Shown in pieces: positions 54,822 through 64,000 of a stretch of DNA of 64,000 nucleotides. Both the position numbers and the translations under genes were made by a program. Location of the stretch: NCBI GenBank assembly GCA_017744715.1, contig JAGIAT010000001.1, forward strand, positions 186,001 to 250,000, read 5' to 3'. Source of the stretch: Niabella sp. (lineage in GTDB: Bacteria > Bacteroidota > Bacteroidia > Chitinophagales > Chitinophagaceae). The notes beneath the pieces are model-generated. The model saw nothing but the letters and a program-made list of their open reading frames with translations. It had not been told where the DNA came from and did not search any database. Within the stretch, counting starts at the first letter, position 1; each line of letters begins with the position of its first letter.

Positions 54822-57800
54822 ATGAGATTGATATGGGTAGTTCTACTTGTATTCAGTTATGCGGTTGGTTATGCCCAAACCAAAAGTGTAACGGGTGTTG
54901 TAAAGAACGCAGAAGACGGCCTCGCGCTCGGGGGCGTTACCGTAAGTATTGCCAATAAGCCGGTTCAAAAAGTTACGGACAAAAACGGGGAGTTTAAACT
55001 CGACGCCGCCGTTGGAGACTCGCTTATTTTTTCGTTTGTTGGAAAAAAAGAGTACACCGAGGTTGTAGGTGATAAAAGCATCCTGGAGGTGCTGCTGTAC
55101 AATGCCAAAAACGACATGGATGAGGTAACGGTGGTGGCCTTTGGTAAGCAGAAAAAAGCAACGGTAGTGGGCGCCATTACAACGGTGAATGCGAAGGACC
55201 TGCGTATACCGGCTTCCAACCTTACCAGCGCATTTGCCGGCCGGATCCCGGGCATGATCTCGTACTCGCTTTCCGGTGAGCCGGGGGCCGATAATGCCCA
55301 GTTCTTTGTACGCGGCGTTACCACCTTCGGCTACCAGTCTGCACCGCTGGTACTGATCGACGGGTTTGAATCTTCCATGGACAACCTGGCCCGGATGCAG
55401 CCCGATGACATCGAATCCTTCTCCATTATGAAGGATGCCCTCGCCACCGGTATGTATGGTGCCCGCGGTGCCAACGGTATCATTATGGTAACCACCAAGG
55501 CCGGAAGGGAAGGGCCGGTAGGCTTTAATATGCGGTTTGATGTAAACGTGGCCAGCCCGGTACGTGTACCAAAAATGCTGGACGGTCCTACTTATATGCG
55601 ATTGTATAACGAGGCGCGTATTACCCGGGATCCCAACCTGGGGCCCTTTTATTCCGAGCAAAAGATACAGTCTACCATCGATAATGAAAACCCGATGATC
55701 TATCCCAATATCGATTGGTACAATACCCTGTTCAAATCCACCGCTTCAAACCTGAAAGCCAATGTAAATCTTTCAGGAGGCGGCCAGGTGGCTACCTACT
55801 ATGTATCTATGGGAATGGATAAGGAACAAGGCTATTTAAGAACCGATCAAAGCAACCGGTACAGCAATAACATCAATATCGAACGGTATTTTATCCGCTC
55901 CAACGTGATCTTTAAACTATCGCCCACCACAAAACTGGACACCCGGATCCAGGGGCGTTTCGAAGGACAAAACGGACCATATATTTCGGCTTCACAACTC
56001 TTCCGGCTGGTGATGAACAGCAACCCGGTGGATTTTCCGGCAGTATATGCGCCGGATTCTGCCAACCAGTTTACAAAATTTGTACTGTTTGGAAGCAGCT
56101 TTGTGAACGGTGCCGCCAAAGTGAATCCTTATGCCGAAATGGTAAGGGGATACCAGGATAAAAACGTATCGGATATTACGGCGCAGGCCACACTGATGCA
56201 GGACCTGGGGATGATCTTAAAAGGATTGAGAGCCCAGTTAAAAGCTTCGGCCACCACCTCCGGCGAAAATACCGGCCGCCGTACTTACCTGCCGTATTAT
56301 TACGACCTGGAGTCCTATAACCAGGTTACGGGCGCCTATAAACTATTTCCTTTAAATCCTACAGACGGCCGGCCTTACCTGGGTGATATTGCGCCCATAA
56401 GAAATGCCAGCGGCCGTTATTATTATGAATTGTTATTTAACTGGGAACGGTCTTTCGGTGCACATAACCTGGCCGTAACCGAAGTAGGAACCATGGAAAA
56501 GAACCTGCTCACCTCCGGCACCGCTACTTCCATTTTTGAAGCCCTTCCCGAAAAAAACGTGCGGAATTCCGGGCGTGCAAACTACGCTTACGATCGTCGT
56601 TATATGATGGAGTTCGGTTATTCTTATATGGGATCTGAAAAGTTCACCGGTGGTAAACGCTGGGGTTTCTTCCCTTCAGTAGGTGCCGGCTGGTCCGTAT
56701 CCAATGAAACATTCTGGGAACCCCTGAAAGATGTGATCAGCACCTTTAAACTGAGAGGTTCCTGGGGCCTGGTGGGTAATGATGCCATTGCTGCGCGCAG
56801 AGACCGCTTCTTCTTCCTTTCCGATATCAGCCTGTTTAATGGTGCCACCGTTATCGACAATGGTTACCGCTGGGGTACATCATTTATGAACTCTTACGGC
56901 GGGTACCGGGTAAACCGTTATGCCAACCCCGATATTACCTGGGAGCAATCTGAAAAATGGAATGCCGGTGTTGACCTGAATCTTTTTAACGAGGCCTTAA
57001 AACTGCAGGCTGATTTTTACCGCGACCGCAGAAGTAAGATCTACATGCAGCGGCAAAACTTTCCGGCCTCTGCAGGACTGGAAGCTTCCATCAGCGGTAA
57101 CGTAGGTGAAGTACTGTCGAAAGGATTTGAAAGCTCCCTGAGCTATGAAAAAAGTGTATCAAACGATTTCTGGTTTTCTGCAAGAGCCAACTTTACCTAT
57201 GCTACCAATAAGCTGGTAAAGCTGGATGAACGGAATTACCCGGATCAGTACCTGAAACGGCTGGGCAGCAACATCAACCAGGAATGGGGACTGATCGCCG
57301 AACGGCTTTTTGTAGACCAGTATGAGATCCAGAACTCTCCCAAACAGGATTTTGGAGGATACCTTGCCGGTGATATCAAGTATAAGGATGTAAACGGGGA
57401 TGGCGTAGTAAATGGTAACGACCGGGTGGCCCTTGGTTATCCAACGGTACCGGAAGTACAATATGGATTCGGAACTTCCATGGTGTATAAGATGTTTGAT
57501 TTTGGATTTTTCTTCAATGGAAGCGCCCGGGTTTCGTTCTTTATAGATGCCACCTCTGCAAGTTCGGAAGACCCTCCGCGCGCGGGTATTGCGCCTTTTG
57601 CCAACAGGCGGAACGCCCTGGCCATGATTGCGGAAGACTACTGGAGTGAGACCAATCCCAATGTACATGCGTTCTGGCCCCGCTTATCTACCTTCCCTGT
57701 AGATAACAATATACAGCAATCTTCCTGGTGGATCCGGGATGGCTCCTTCCTGAAGCTGCAATCCGTAGAGCTGGGCTACAGTCTCCGGAAGCTTACCAGA

Positions 57801-57953
57801 TGGGGCATAAAGAAAGACAGCCGCGTGTACGTTAGCGCACAAAACCTGTTTACCTTCTCTTCCTTCAAGTTATGGGATCCGGAGATGCGGGACCGCGGGC
57901 TGGGGTATCCCAACAATAAACGAATTAATGCCGGGATCCAATTGTCATTTTAA
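54822..57953 (+). CDS. SusC/RagA-family TonB-dependent transporter (second operon)
   Basis: This 1,043-residue outer-membrane transporter has a signal peptide (MRLIWVVLLVFSYAVGYAQ), a carboxypeptidase-regulatory-like domain (about 22-95), and the SusC signature MDEVTVVAFGKQKKATVVGAI. The plug contains FFVRGVTTFGYQSAPLVLIDG and SIMKDALATGMYGARGANG. A barrel ends with INAGIQLSF. It is the first gene of a four-gene operon and would carry a substrate captured by the next lipoprotein. There is no anti-sigma-binding N-terminal extension. Substrate is unknown; the upstream M60 peptidase hints at a glycoprotein or glycopeptide. Confidence 0.95.
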   Translation: MRLIWVVLLVFSYAVGYAQTKSVTGVVKNAEDGLALGGVTVSIANKPVQKVTDKNGEFKLDAAVGDSLIFSFVGKKEYTEVVGDKSILEVLLYNAKNDMDEVTVVAFGKQKKATVVGAITTVNAKDLRIPASNLTSAFAGRIPGMISYSLSGEPGADNAQFFVRGVTTFGYQSAPLVLIDGFESSMDNLARMQPDDIESFSIMKDALATGMYGARGANGIIMVTTKAGREGPVGFNMRFDVNVASPVRVPKMLDGPTYMRLYNEARITRDPNLGPFYSEQKIQSTIDNENPMIYPNIDWYNTLFKSTASNLKANVNLSGGGQVATYYVSMGMDKEQGYLRTDQSNRYSNNINIERYFIRSNVIFKLSPTTKLDTRIQGRFEGQNGPYISASQLFRLVMNSNPVDFPAVYAPDSANQFTKFVLFGSSFVNGAAKVNPYAEMVRGYQDKNVSDITAQATLMQDLGMILKGLRAQLKASATTSGENTGRRTYLPYYYDLESYNQVTGAYKLFPLNPTDGRPYLGDIAPIRNASGRYYYELLFNWERSFGAHNLAVTEVGTMEKNLLTSGTATSIFEALPEKNVRNSGRANYAYDRRYMMEFGYSYMGSEKFTGGKRWGFFPSVGAGWSVSNETFWEPLKDVISTFKLRGSWGLVGNDAIAARRDRFFFLSDISLFNGATVIDNGYRWGTSFMNSYGGYRVNRYANPDITWEQSEKWNAGVDLNLFNEALKLQADFYRDRRSKIYMQRQNFPASAGLEASISGNVGEVLSKGFESSLSYEKSVSNDFWFSARANFTYATNKLVKLDERNYPDQYLKRLGSNINQEWGLIAERLFVDQYEIQNSPKQDFGGYLAGDIKYKDVNGDGVVNGNDRVALGYPTVPEVQYGFGTSMVYKMFDFGFFFNGSARVSFFIDATSASSEDPPRAGIAPFANRRNALAMIAEDYWSETNPNVHAFWPRLSTFPVDNNIQQSSWWIRDGSFLKLQSVELGYSLRKLTRWGIKKDSRVYVSAQNLFTFSSFKLWDPEMRDRGLGYPNNKRINAGIQLSF

Positions 57954-57963
57954 AAAAAGGAAC

Positions 57964-59919
57964 ATGAAAGTTTTTAATACTACTTTATTTGCGCTTTTGC
58001 TGCTTACCGTTGTTTCCTGCAAAAAATATCTGGACGTGGTTCCGGATAACACCTTAACGCTGGAAGATGTCTTCGACACCAAAACAGATGCCTGGAACGC
58101 ATTGGCAAAAGCATATAATTATATTCCAAGAGATGATAATACCCACCTGACCTTTTGGACGTTGGGCGATGAGTGGCTGGGTCGCTTGGACCTGAATAAC
58201 AACACCGACCAGTTAAGGGCTACGCGCATCATGCGTGGGCTGCAGTCCATGACGTCTCCGCAGCTGGGACTCTGGTCCGGTACACAGGGCGGAAAGCCGC
58301 TGTATCAGGGTATCCGCCAAACGGATGTGTTCCTGGCCAATATCGACCGCGTAAGGGATATGCAGGATGGCGAAAAGAAAGAATGGAAAGCGCAGGTAAA
58401 AATGCTGAAAGCCTATTATATGTTCCTCCTGGTGCAGCATTATGGCCCTATTGTAATACCGGATAAAATGGCCACGCCCGAATCCAGGCCGGAAGACCTC
58501 TTTTTGCCACGCTCCAAGGTGGAAGATTGCTTCCAGTACATATTAAACCTGATCAATGAAGCATTGCCTGACCTGAACGAACGGGCAGATGCCAATAATA
58601 AAGGGCAGATCGATCAGATCGTAGCCAAGGGGATCAAGGCGCGGGTGCTGTTTTTCAGGGCCAGTCCTTTCTTCAACGGTAACCAGGAATATTTCGGCGA
58701 CTTTTTTGATCATGATGGTCAGCCGTTCTTCCCGATGGAATACAAGCAGGAAAAATGGAAGGAGGCACTCGATGCCATTAATGAGGCCATTACCATTGCT
58801 GAAGGCAACGGGCATCGTTTATACAATTTTACAAGGGATCCGTATAGCTATGACCGCAGTGCGTTTGCCGTGAACAACGACAATATGAAAACGCTCTACA
58901 ATCTCCGGATGGTGATCTGCGATCCCTGGAACGAAGAGGTGGTATGGGGCTATTCCAATATCGACTATTATAACCAGGGCGAGCTGGCACACTCAACCAA
59001 CATCCGCCTGCCCACCGGCTACGAGGGTGTTATAAATACCACGGCTTTTTCCTGGCAGTGGATGGGTGCTTCTTACCAGATGGCAGAACGTTATTATACA
59101 AAGAATGGCTTGCCCATCGACGACGATGCCACCTTTGATAAAAGCAACATGTATGAAGTACTAACGACCCCGGGCCAGGGTACGCCGGAGTATGCGCCCC
59201 TTGCCGGCTATATGCAGCCGGGCGCGCAAACCATCCGGCTTTATATGAACCGGGAGCCGCGTTTTTATGCCAACCTGGGTATTACGGGCGGCTACTGGCG
59301 GGCGCATACACAGCTCATTGCCACCCAAATGTTTTCCGGTACTGCCGGCGGCTTTACCTCTTCAGTAAGCCAAACCGATTACCTGGCTACAGGTATCGGG
59401 GTTCAGAAATTTGTGCATCCTGAATCGCAATCCGGAGCCTGGCAGCGGACCATTAAATATCCTTACCCGCTGATCCGCATGGCCGACCTGTACCTGATGA
59501 AGGCGGAAGCCATGAATGAATTCAGCGGTCCCAGCGCACAGGTATATGATGAAATCAACAAAGTGCGCCGGCGGGCGGGTGTGCCGGATGTGCAGGTGGT
59601 ATGGTCTGATCCGAGCCTTTGCCGCAACCCGGGCAAACACCTTACAAAAGAAGGCCTGCGGGATATCATCTTACAGGAGCGTTCCATTGAACTGGCTTTT
59701 GAAGGACAGTATTTCTGGGATATGATCCGCCATAAAAGAGCCGCATCTGTATTTTCTGCGCCCATCCGCGGATGGACATATACCGGTACCAATCCTCAAT
59801 CCTTCTTTATACTGGAGGATAAGCAGGCGCGTCGTTTTACCATTACCGATTGTTTGTGGCCGATTGATCTGAATGAAATGAATACAAACGGTAAACTGAT
59901 CCAGAACCCGGGATGGTAG
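57964..59919 (+). CDS. SusD/RagB-family lipoprotein
   Basis: This 651-residue surface lipoprotein uses the ATG at 57964, because that places the signal MKVFNTTLFALLLLTVVSC at the N-terminus. The SusD core is visible as KKYLDVVPDNTLTLEDVFDTKTDAWNALAKAYNYI, TPR-like helices in 100-290, and the C-terminal YPLIRMADLYLMKAEAMNEF and LQERSIELAFEGQYFWDMIRHKRA. It is longer than typical SusD, with large loops. It starts 10 bp after susC and is the partner lid of that transporter. Confidence 0.94.
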   Translation: MKVFNTTLFALLLLTVVSCKKYLDVVPDNTLTLEDVFDTKTDAWNALAKAYNYIPRDDNTHLTFWTLGDEWLGRLDLNNNTDQLRATRIMRGLQSMTSPQLGLWSGTQGGKPLYQGIRQTDVFLANIDRVRDMQDGEKKEWKAQVKMLKAYYMFLLVQHYGPIVIPDKMATPESRPEDLFLPRSKVEDCFQYILNLINEALPDLNERADANNKGQIDQIVAKGIKARVLFFRASPFFNGNQEYFGDFFDHDGQPFFPMEYKQEKWKEALDAINEAITIAEGNGHRLYNFTRDPYSYDRSAFAVNNDNMKTLYNLRMVICDPWNEEVVWGYSNIDYYNQGELAHSTNIRLPTGYEGVINTTAFSWQWMGASYQMAERYYTKNGLPIDDDATFDKSNMYEVLTTPGQGTPEYAPLAGYMQPGAQTIRLYMNREPRFYANLGITGGYWRAHTQLIATQMFSGTAGGFTSSVSQTDYLATGIGVQKFVHPESQSGAWQRTIKYPYPLIRMADLYLMKAEAMNEFSGPSAQVYDEINKVRRRAGVPDVQVVWSDPSLCRNPGKHLTKEGLRDIILQERSIELAFEGQYFWDMIRHKRAASVFSAPIRGWTYTGTNPQSFFILEDKQARRFTITDCLWPIDLNEMNTNGKLIQNPGW

Positions 59920-59944
59920 CAAGGTTTTAAATGAAGTGTATTTA

Positions 59945-61222
59945 ATGAAAATGATTATGAAAAATCAACTGATTATACCCATATTATTACTAATGCTGGT
60001 AGCTGCATGTAAAAAGCAGGACCGTTTTGAAACGGAAAGCGGCGACAGCACGGCACCCGGCAAGGTTACATTAAAAGAATATAAACCCTTGTTTGGCGGA
60101 GCCCGGTTCTTTTACACAATTCCCAAGGATGAGGACCTGCTGGGCATTGAAGCGCTTTATACCAACAAAAACGGGCAGTCGTTTAAATTTATGGCATCCT
60201 ACTTTATTGATTCGCTGGATGTATATGGATTTGGAAGTATTGATGAATACACGGTACAGCTTTATGCGGTTGACCGGTCCGGCAACAAATCCGACCCGCT
60301 GGATGTAAAAGTAACACCGCTGGAACCGGCGTATACGAGGGTTGCAAAAACCATACAGGCAAAGGCCGGCTTCAGTTCGTTTTTTCTCGACTGGCAGAAC
60401 GAATTAAAACAGAACGTGAACGTGTTTGTGGAATATGAGTTCCCCCAGGGTGGTGCAACCCGCAAGCTGACCACCGTATTTTCCTCTAACCAGGCTGTAG
60501 ACCGCCGGTTTGTGAATGATCTGTTCCTTTCATCCAACGAGCAGGTGAAAGTAAGAGTAAAAGTGGGCGATATTTATGGAAATATGACGGACTTCGTGGA
60601 GAAAGGAACGTTTTCGCTGTATGAGGATATGAAGATCCCCAAACAGGCATGGACTATTCCCAACCCCAACGATTCTATTGGCGGGGTACCCATGATGTTT
60701 GGTAACGGGCTTGAAGGAAGGTCGCTCAAAGTAATTGATGATCTCATTGACAGGGGAGATAACCTTAACTTTCTGCATACCCAGAGCCGGGGTAAAACGG
60801 GCCGGAGTGCTGATGGCAATATGCCGTGGAACTTCATTATTGACCTGGGCGGGTACTATGAGATCAGCCGGATCATTACACATCAGCGGCATTCCGGCGG
60901 ATTGGCCAATGTAAGCCGGGGACAATATTACCGTACAGAGAATGTAGGTGTGTACCGGACCTATATCTGGGACGACGATACGAATAAATGGGAGCAGGTA
61001 ATGCAATATACCATACCCGTACCTGCGGGTCTTACGGAGCTCGAGTTTGTAAAAATGGGTGAGGCCGGCGATATGGCCTATATGTATCCGGATAACCCAA
61101 AATATACCAAGCGTACCCGTAAATTCCGGTATGAGGCAGTTAAAGGTTTTTCAGGGAACTATACCCTCGATGATGCCAACTGTTTGTCCGAAATCACGCT
61201 TTATGGAAAAAAATCGCAATAG
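59945..61222 (+). CDS. DUF4959/DUF5126/DUF5000-type surface lipoprotein
   Basis: This protein of about 425 residues has a lipoprotein signal ending VAAC (start at ATG 59945; ATG 59957 is also possible, while a GTG at 59936 is unlikely). Two beta-sandwich regions (about 30-125 and 130-220, DUF4959 and DUF5126-like) precede a discoidin-like C-terminal domain (about 235-425, DUF5000; WNFIIDLGGYYEISRIITHQRH). Such proteins accompany SusCD systems as extra surface binders. It lies 25 bp after susD and is co-transcribed. Confidence 0.88.
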   Translation: MKMIMKNQLIIPILLLMLVAACKKQDRFETESGDSTAPGKVTLKEYKPLFGGARFFYTIPKDEDLLGIEALYTNKNGQSFKFMASYFIDSLDVYGFGSIDEYTVQLYAVDRSGNKSDPLDVKVTPLEPAYTRVAKTIQAKAGFSSFFLDWQNELKQNVNVFVEYEFPQGGATRKLTTVFSSNQAVDRRFVNDLFLSSNEQVKVRVKVGDIYGNMTDFVEKGTFSLYEDMKIPKQAWTIPNPNDSIGGVPMMFGNGLEGRSLKVIDDLIDRGDNLNFLHTQSRGKTGRSADGNMPWNFIIDLGGYYEISRIITHQRHSGGLANVSRGQYYRTENVGVYRTYIWDDDTNKWEQVMQYTIPVPAGLTELEFVKMGEAGDMAYMYPDNPKYTKRTRKFRYEAVKGFSGNYTLDDANCLSEITLYGKKSQ

Positions 61223-61244
61223 GTAAGTATCCAAAATCAGCATT

Positions 61245-62909
61245 ATGAGCAACAAAATATATATACTTCTGTTCTTCTGTGTAGTATTGGTATCGTCCTG
61301 TAGCAAGATGTACGATAACCTGGAACAGTATGCGGGAGAAACCATATACCCGGGCCGGTTTGATACCATTGTGGGCCGCGTAGGATTTGAGCGGGTGGAG
61401 ATCGACCTGATGAAGGCCGGAAGGGTGCCCGCCAGCCAGATCAAGCTGGGAAAGGCCATGAAAACCGTGGTGGAGTACGATAATAAGCAGGTAACGATCG
61501 ATTCGCTGGCCTCATGGCTTAATATCAGGGATCTTAAAGTATCCAAACTGTACCGGTTCAGAATATACACCATTGATGAGCACGGGAATAAATCGGTACC
61601 GCAGCAGATCGGGTTAATTCCTTACACGGAAACCGACCTCGGCAATTTGGTTATGCCATCGCCCCAAGCGCTTACCTCGCCATCTTCAGCAGTATTAACC
61701 TGGCCAACGGGACTTTCTTCAGCGGTGTTAACCTATTATGGTTTAAAATATTCGTATAAGGATAAAAACGGGGCAACAAAAGAAGGGGAGCGGGCCCAAA
61801 ACCCGCGCATCCTGATGACCAACCTGAACGCAGGGGCCATCGCATCCGTGGATATCAATTATAAGATCATTCCCAAAGTAAATGGTACGCCTATACTGGA
61901 TACGGTGTGGGTGGCGCGTAAGGTTCAGGCCAGCATCCCAACGGGCAGCACTCCGTTCCAGCCTTCGGAAACTGCAATATTAGCAGCGAACGGGGTAACC
62001 AATTTTACACCTGATGCCGTTGCTTCCGTACAAAAATTAACCTTCCCCGTGCACACCGTTAACCTGCAGGATATCTTTTATTTCCAGGGATTAAAGGAAG
62101 TGGATCTTACAGGAGGTACGCTGTTTGAAATGACGAAGAACAGTTATAACCGCAATAGTGTAACCGATGTGATCGGAGGCGGGCCCATTGTTCCGTTTGC
62201 CCGCCGTGTGGGCGACATGCCGGCTCAGAGTGCGCAATTCCTGATCGATTTGCTGGAACAGGGAAAACTGACGAAGGTAAAATACCTGGCCAATTCGATG
62301 GGGATCGACAATCTGCTGGCGCCCTATGTAGGCAGTGGAGTGGTTGAAATAGTAGCCAAGCCCGATGAGGCCCTCATCCCGCCGCAGCCGTTCTTACTGA
62401 ACGGAGTGATACAGGATACAAACTGGGAACTGGCCGTGGATGAAACAGGAGGCGCTTATCCCCCGGGAACAGGCCTGCAGAATGTGGTAAAAGCAACCGT
62501 GCGGAAAGCCAATGGCACATTGGTGATCCAGCTGCCGAAGGAATACGAGTTCGATGCTACGCAATACAAGTTTTTAAAACTGAAAGTGTATGCACCGCCT
62601 AAAGCAGCATTGTCCGGATCCTATGCGCCCTATCAGCGTCTCTGGTTCCGTGTGATGAACTATTTATGGGCCTTTACCACCGAAAGCAGCTACGGACAGC
62701 AGTATTGGGAGCATGGTAAGGATGCGTTTAAAATTCCGGATGCCAACCTGCAAACCTGGACAGACATGACCATAGATCTTTCCCAGTGTGCAGGCAAGCA
62801 CAACCGCGTTTTTGTGATCAATATCGGTGGCGAACCTTCCGGTGCCACGTTCCCGCCGGCACAGGAAATAACGTACTATTTTGCGAATATGAGATTCAGC
62901 AAGAATTAA
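61245..62909 (+). CDS. DUF4998-family surface lipoprotein
   Basis: This 554-residue protein has a lipoprotein signal ending VSSC. The N-terminal part (about 22-200) has the DUF4998 pattern (YAGETIYPGRFDTIVGRVGFERVEIDL and YRFRIYTIDEHGNKSVP). The C-terminal half has a beta-sandwich ending ITYYFANMRFSKN, probably carbohydrate-binding. It lies 22 bp after the DUF5000 gene and is the last gene of the operon, closed by a terminator at 62938. The pair DUF5000-DUF4998 is recurrent downstream of SusCD genes in Bacteroidota. No glycosidase is present in the operon. Confidence 0.87.
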   Translation: MSNKIYILLFFCVVLVSSCSKMYDNLEQYAGETIYPGRFDTIVGRVGFERVEIDLMKAGRVPASQIKLGKAMKTVVEYDNKQVTIDSLASWLNIRDLKVSKLYRFRIYTIDEHGNKSVPQQIGLIPYTETDLGNLVMPSPQALTSPSSAVLTWPTGLSSAVLTYYGLKYSYKDKNGATKEGERAQNPRILMTNLNAGAIASVDINYKIIPKVNGTPILDTVWVARKVQASIPTGSTPFQPSETAILAANGVTNFTPDAVASVQKLTFPVHTVNLQDIFYFQGLKEVDLTGGTLFEMTKNSYNRNSVTDVIGGGPIVPFARRVGDMPAQSAQFLIDLLEQGKLTKVKYLANSMGIDNLLAPYVGSGVVEIVAKPDEALIPPQPFLLNGVIQDTNWELAVDETGGAYPPGTGLQNVVKATVRKANGTLVIQLPKEYEFDATQYKFLKLKVYAPPKAALSGSYAPYQRLWFRVMNYLWAFTTESSYGQQYWEHGKDAFKIPDANLQTWTDMTIDLSQCAGKHNRVFVINIGGEPSGATFPPAQEITYYFANMRFSKN

Positions 62910-62937
62910 CAAACGCAGGTTTATAAACAGATTTTTT

Positions 62938-62971
62938 CTGCCGCAGTCGAAAACACTGCGGCAGTTTTTTT
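62938..62971 (+). terminator. Strong intrinsic terminator of the second SusCD operon
   Basis: A perfect 10-bp stem CTGCCGCAGT (62938-62947) / ACTGCGGCAG (62955-62964) with a 7-base loop is followed by seven T residues. It lies 29 bp after the stop of the last gene. Confidence 0.95.
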
Positions 62972-63331
62972 ACAGGGTGAGCGCCCGGTTGATAATGGCG
63001 GGTGGAAAATTATTTTTTCTTTTGCCATGCCGGACTTGTTTTGGCGTCTATAAAATTTACGCAGATCCTGAAGCATGTTCAGGATCTACTTAAGCGTGTT
63101 TTGTCATCGCTCATTGATTTTATCATGCAAATCAACACACAGGATGACCTTGCTCGTTAAATGCAATTATGTAAGCAAAACGATTGTATTCCGTTACACG
63201 TATCATGCTGCACCAGCTGCGGCAGGCCGGTTTCAGCATCTGTGATTATCTGTGTTACGCGGGGCCCGGAACAGCTGTGTAAAGCATGATTCGCATTACC
63301 GGCCTGATATGCCAAATAGAAAAGCCGCCGG
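62972..63331. other. Non-coding gap with interspersed hairpin
   Basis: This 360-bp gap has no credible gene. AGATCCTGAA-GCATG-TTCAGGATCT (63063-63087) is a perfect 10-bp hairpin of the same type as 15311-15331. ATCTGTGATTATCTGTG near 63239 resembles another common intergenic motif. Confidence 0.6.
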
Positions 63332-63661
63332 TCAGGCTGTTTTGAACAAATCCAGCAGCGATGCGGTCTTAAAGTTTACTTCTGCCGTTTCCAGTAACTG
63401 AAAAAGGGCTTCCAGTTCTTTATGGTTCAGGATCATTCCGTAGCCTTCCAGGGGAGTAGGGATGTAGATGGTTTTCCGATCGGGGTTTGTATCAAACGGG
63501 TTGTATGCACGGTTTTCTTTCACCAGGGTATGAAATACGTGCAGGTCCTGCGCGGTCATAGTCAGGAGCGTTGTTTGAAAGGCCAGCTGGAAATGCTGAC
63601 AATCGTTGCACATGATCAGGTATCCATCGGATGCATAGTAGAGTGTTTTAAAGTTGCACAT
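63332..63661 (-). CDS. DUF6686-like small protein
   Basis: From the ATG at 63661 this is a 109-residue protein (a TTG at 63676 would add five). MCNFKTLYYASDGYLIMCNDCQHFQLAFQTTLLTMT contains a cysteine cluster (Cys-x2-Cys plus an N-terminal Cys) that may bind a metal. It is typical of a small Bacteroidota family that I know as DUF6686. Function is unknown. It lies downstream of recA on the same strand, after recA's terminator. Confidence 0.75.
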   Translation of the reverse strand: MCNFKTLYYASDGYLIMCNDCQHFQLAFQTTLLTMTAQDLHVFHTLVKENRAYNPFDTNPDRKTIYIPTPLEGYGMILNHKELEALFQLLETAEVNFKTASLLDLFKTA

Positions 63662-63734
63662 CGGTTTTTTTTTCAAAAATATCCGTCTGTATCTTCCCGG
63701 TGTTTCGAAAACAGGAAAAGAAATTACGCGATCC

Positions 63735-63767
63735 GGAAAAAAGAAACGCCCCGGGGAACCGGGGCGT
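63735..63767 (-). terminator. Intrinsic terminator of recA
   Basis: On the reverse strand a 9-bp stem ACGCCCCGG / CCGGGGCGT (63759-63767 and 63746-63754) is followed by TTTCTTTTTT. It lies about 30 bp past the recA stop codon. Confidence 0.92.
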
Positions 63768-63795
63768 ACTTACTAACCTGTTTATATTCAAAAAA

Positions 63796-64000
63796 TCATC
63801 CTTGCATTTCTTTGATCTTTTCCCGGATCTTGGTTTCCACCTCAGCGGCCATTTCCGGATTATCCAGCAGCAATGCTTTTACGGCATCCCGTCCCTGTCC
63901 CAGCTTGTCATTGTTATAGCTGTACCAGGAGCCGCTCTTCTGTAAAATGCCCAGTTCCACACCCATATCGATGATTTCCCCGGTTTTGGAAATGCCTTCT
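63796..64000 (-). CDS. recA: RecA recombinase, C-terminal fragment (5' end beyond window)
   Basis: I translated the reverse strand from the window edge: 68 codons ending ...[14 protein letters not shown] and a TGA at 63796-63798. The fragment [20 protein letters not shown], then [20 protein letters not shown] and [19 protein letters not shown], is the C-terminal domain of bacterial RecA, which gates DNA binding in the recombinase filament. The N-terminal ATPase core is outside the window. The stop is followed by a perfect terminator. Confidence 0.95.
   Translation of the reverse strand, partial: EGISKTGEIIDMGVELGILQKSGSWYSYNNDKLGQGRDAVKALLLDNPEMAAEVETKIREKIKEMQG

Noticed and set aside
54843..55661. 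272-residue reverse-strand reading frame
   Set aside because: Antisense to the second SusC gene; no domain.

Overview
The window looks like a chromosomal segment of a Bacteroidota bacterium, most likely a Chitinophagaceae relative (inference). It has two SusC/SusD-type outer-membrane uptake pairs, many signal-peptide and lipoprotein genes, almost no Shine-Dalgarno sequences, at least one textbook Bacteroidota promoter (TTTG-N19-TAnnTTTG), an AraC regulator with a membrane N-terminus, and a RecA tail of Bacteroidota type at the right edge. No tRNA, rRNA, CRISPR array, integrase or insertion sequence was recognised.

Left part (1-9.3 kb): a GNAT-nitrilase fusion gene cut by the window edge and a secreted DUF5077/DUF3472 protein are followed by the most interesting locus. 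A consensus promoter drives a clear SAM-I (S-box) riboswitch. Next comes a 40-codon open reading frame ending in four consecutive cysteine codons, then a SusC-SusD-thioredoxin operon. This predicts outer-membrane uptake of a sulfur nutrient, controlled by SAM and perhaps also by cysteine supply through a leader peptide.

9.3-21.6 kb is a mixed accessory stretch. It holds an alcohol dehydrogenase and an aldo/keto reductase, an exact 167-bp tandem duplication at the reductase start, a nucleoid-associated protein, a RhuM-Fic protein, two RibD-C/DHFR-like reductases (one divergent from an HxlR regulator), a GNAT enzyme, a YgiN-like monooxygenase, several AT-rich orphan genes and two probable gene remnants.

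21.6-37.5 kb: a secreted S9 prolyl-oligopeptidase-type peptidase, a block of degenerate 74-bp repeats, an XRE regulator, a persulfide dioxygenase-rhodanese fusion, a two-gene heterodimeric ABC exporter with one degenerate ATP site, a NEW3/ABC-2 transporter operon, a DMT exporter, an Rpn-family nuclease and a sugar O-acetyltransferase.

37.5-54.3 kb: a GH36 alpha-galactosidase, a giant (2,896 aa) cyclic beta-1,2-glucan synthase-like protein divergent from a membrane AraC regulator, a beta-lactamase-fold serine hydrolase, a trans-sulfuration PLP enzyme and a secreted M60 (enhancin-like) metallopeptidase.

54.8-62.9 kb: a second uptake operon, SusC-SusD-DUF5000 lipoprotein-DUF4998 lipoprotein, closed by a strong terminator. 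The M60 protease just upstream suggests, but does not prove, a glycoprotein substrate. The window ends with a DUF6686-type small protein and the C-terminus of RecA.
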